From Helicobacter brantae (GTDB lineage: Bacteria; Campylobacterota; Campylobacteria; Campylobacterales; Helicobacteraceae): a DNA stretch of 64,000 nucleotides. Of this stretch, positions 63,001-64,000 are shown piece by piece. The position numbers and the translations under genes were made by a program. A model generated the notes under the pieces. That model did no database searches. It was not told the origin of the DNA and saw only the letters and a program-made list of their open reading frames with translations. Position 1 is the first letter of the stretch. Each line of letters opens with the position of its first letter. The stretch lies in assembly GCF_003364205.1 (NCBI RefSeq), contig NZ_NXLV01000001.1, positions 203,985 to 267,984 of the forward strand. Reading direction: 5' to 3'.

Positions 63001-64000
63001 ATGCTTCCATCAATCAAGATTCAATGAGGCTTGCAGGAACTCTCCTTGCCCACAATCACTCTGCTTGGACAATGGTGCTTAATTCTTTAAATAAAAGAAT
63101 GGGAGAACTAAGAGGCAACCCTTATCCCCAAGGAGTATGGGCAAGAATCTTTGGGGGAGAACAAACTAGCACACAGGGGTATGCACAGATTGATTCAAAC
63201 TATATTGCTCTTCAAGCAGGTTATGACTACAACTTCTCCCTCTCTTCCTCTTGGGGAGAAGCACTTGATTATGTGGGAGTGGCTCTCTCTTATGGAGCAA
63301 TGTTTTCAAAATCTCAAGAGTTTATGGGGAATGATTTTCTTTATGCTCCTTATGCTTATGATGCCTTCTCTCATAGCATAGAGCTTGGAGTCTATAATGT
63401 CTATATTCACTCTTGTGGATTATACTCAGATAGCATTATAAAATTTGGTTTCATCACCACAGACTTTAAGGGCGTTAACGCCCATTCCTCACAAGCTAAT
63501 ATTTCAAACTATCACATTACTCTAGGAGAAGAAGTCGGATATAGAATTAGACTAGGCAAAAATTCAGAGTGGAGCATTACCCCTCAAGTGGAGTTAATTT
63601 ATGGTTACCTCTCAGAATCCGAAGCCAAGCAAGAATATGATGGACAAACTTTGCACTCTATCCTTGAGGGAGTATCAACCTTTAGAACAAGACTAGGAAG
63701 TGATTTTTCCTATCGCCTCAAACACAAAAATCAAATTTATGACTTTATTCTTGGAGTAAGTTATGAGGCAGATTATGCAAATGCTGATGCTTCTTATGGA
63801 ATACTGGGGGCAACCTATCTAGATAAGGTCAGTGAAAATGCTCTAATTAGCACAGATCACAGAATGGTGCTTGATGTAGGAGTAAATATTAATCTCTGTG
63901 AGGATGTAAGGTTTTATACAAATCTTGAAAGTTCTTTCTTTGGAAAAATCAATACCAAGTATGAGATCAATGTGGGTGTGAGATATAGCTTTGGAGAGAA
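60063..64000 (+). CDS. second giant autotransporter, cut by window end
   Basis: At least 1312 residues, open to the last base. Signal peptide (MKKAFVSLPLFYLVGGELVLA), cysteine pair C24/C32, and an N-terminal block SYKKLKEGVFGSLENFDGQF closely matching the upstream gene's SYKKLVKGSSVFGSLDNFDG. The passenger again has GGxNxIxI repeats (GGRNTIYI, GGENVIYL, GGENYIEV, GGKNTINI). The Ser/Thr-rich linker (about 932-970), LNKRMGELRGNP (about 1009) and barrel follow, to VRYSFGE at the edge. The stop and any C-terminal tail are outside the window. Start ATG 60063 after GGAAG. A tandem paralogue of the gene before it. Confidence 0.9.
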   Translation, partial: MKKAFVSLPLFYLVGGELVLANDCLQSSSNACFQYQYTPLSTPNQWQSYKKLKEGVFGSLENFDGQFVPKEGSNQLSLYIHNAALILSNPKKTKDASIFVDSTHSVNDMLSLSSIYSSVMIDILAEDTARHSNRFRASSRRVINLHFNGNQKTPQGIEDLSQKNIKDKMENSDSFREYENLLAFVGSVANHSGKQASLVFGQGARMLGDLFASFGENSVVFNVDHSMWRGREVKYPNAVVFEGGLQAIDGGENVLAVKEGDMVLKSVGLGDYGVLAKDGGRNTIYIGNGGEDKASQKVLASKIVAISSNENVMTQNHIVFKNFKDSNTLCAQSIKATSSSNLIQTMEQKYNGSIALLDLEVKENIISSGRGVNQKVGNKIVIDGNLSVGASTASSSYGIFSYGGENVIYLYNPYTPNGNDKNGNLETPIIYAGGDAWSSGENIIKLEGKLTLTYSSLKDGVRGAKIVAENGGENYIEVKKGIGTAEYLDAKKKKEIGEGELNNDISHLRVIAKSGGKNTININDTKQNETMLYMGGMIAEGGSNEVALSSKEMGSIKIGLMSSSGGGGYGSNHLTLLNQKYTEIKTIITDKGGENNVLISSNNQDMNEQTIKLGFSYQDKTSVYIKNFSGNTLKSGLGVVLEGQSSKQDLTLEIQGGDQNYWLKIGDGSFYGKIWTTSQTHYDLRKNTIFSGTISSDSSNAKDLKGGNLSLQSNSKFILKNEGNTGFDTLILFSSRPNDDNLLKDTTKLSRTTLDLATNGESFSQFSRGDKGKTLDIETMVINMGEDNFIEHIGSPLVRLYVAGMGEGEADNLRVGRFVGKSEGETWGEKFFLYKTRDSSDKELQEKAITNLGTSLDAQVFLPTGLIGTDFTGKGVTILSVASGGGDLNVTSKKAQTGFTTYWVEIKKEEIDKISQDNGASSANEIQATTLALANQSTSSQTQASLTSSTSPIATSTTTSSSSPSNASKFHRWVLGKTMDASINQDSMRLAGTLLAHNHSAWTMVLNSLNKRMGELRGNPYPQGVWARIFGGEQTSTQGYAQIDSNYIALQAGYDYNFSLSSSWGEALDYVGVALSYGAMFSKSQEFMGNDFLYAPYAYDAFSHSIELGVYNVYIHSCGLYSDSIIKFGFITTDFKGVNAHSSQANISNYHITLGEEVGYRIRLGKNSEWSITPQVELIYGYLSESEAKQEYDGQTLHSILEGVSTFRTRLGSDFSYRLKHKNQIYDFILGVSYEADYANADASYGILGATYLDKVSENALISTDHRMVLDVGVNINLCEDVRFYTNLESSFFGKINTKYEINVGVRYSFGE
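62315..62369 (+). repeat. 55-bp perfect repeat, copy 2
   Basis: Partner of 58084-58138, in the same position of the second autotransporter. Confidence 0.85.
62625..62821 (+). repeat. about 195-bp near-identical repeat, copy 2
   Basis: Partner of 58364-58560, at the passenger end of the second autotransporter. Confidence 0.8.
63771..64000 (+). repeat. 230-bp perfect repeat, copy 2 (continues past window)
   Basis: Partner of 59528-59757; identity runs to the window edge and may extend further. Confidence 0.9.

Overview
The window looks like chromosomal DNA of a Helicobacter-type Campylobacterota species, probably not H. pylori. The evidence is low G+C; a gmhB-hldD-hldE-gmhA block preceded by lpxB-greA-dut-(two hypotheticals)-coaX, and a fliF-fliG-fliH-dxs block, both in orders I know from H. 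pylori; hydABCDE uptake-hydrogenase genes; and large autotransporters with a Helicobacter-style barrel. A complete fructose phosphotransferase system sets it apart from H. pylori. Species identity is inference.

Layout. 1-4985 (minus): a closely packed run ccoG, fkbM-type methyltransferase (11-G tract), manC, a secreted ATP-dependent DNA ligase and a truncated gmd, i.e. GDP-mannose chemistry for surface glycans. 5079-7093 (plus): two passenger-less autotransporter-like barrels, then a radical SAM gene. 8061-11265: ABC-F ATPase and guaA. 11270-13160: an AT-rich type II restriction-modification pair. 13360-15674 (minus): proA, ispG. 15763-25633 (plus): lpxB, greA, dut, small envelope genes, coaX, a SafE-like membrane protein and the ADP-heptose pathway. 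25715-28416: an autotransporter behind an 11-C tract. 28423-29811 (minus): phosphomannomutase, which supplies ManC. 29944-38354: fliFGH, dxs, and a chain of small overlapping genes ending in an NlpC/P60 lipoprotein, a histidine-free ZnuA-like protein and a 54-residue membrane protein. 38407-43061: fruK, fruA, ptsH, ptsI. 43186-54388: hydABCDE followed by hypFBCDEA, a complete hydrogenase structural and maturation set. 54395-55159: a YgjP-like metallopeptidase. 55523-64000: two tandem giant autotransporters, the second cut by the window end.

How the parts work together. ManB (28 kb), ManC and Gmd form the mannose-6-P to GDP-4-keto-6-deoxymannose route, whose usual end product in this group is GDP-fucose. 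GmhA/HldE/GmhB/HldD make ADP-heptose for the LPS core and LpxB makes the lipid A disaccharide, so envelope carbohydrate is a theme. Five proteins share one beta-barrel family (two barrel-only, three full autotransporters). Two loci carry 11-nt G/C tracts that look like slippage switches, one acting on a surface glycan or small-molecule methyltransferase and one on an autotransporter. No tRNA, rRNA, CRISPR array, transposase or integrase was recognised.
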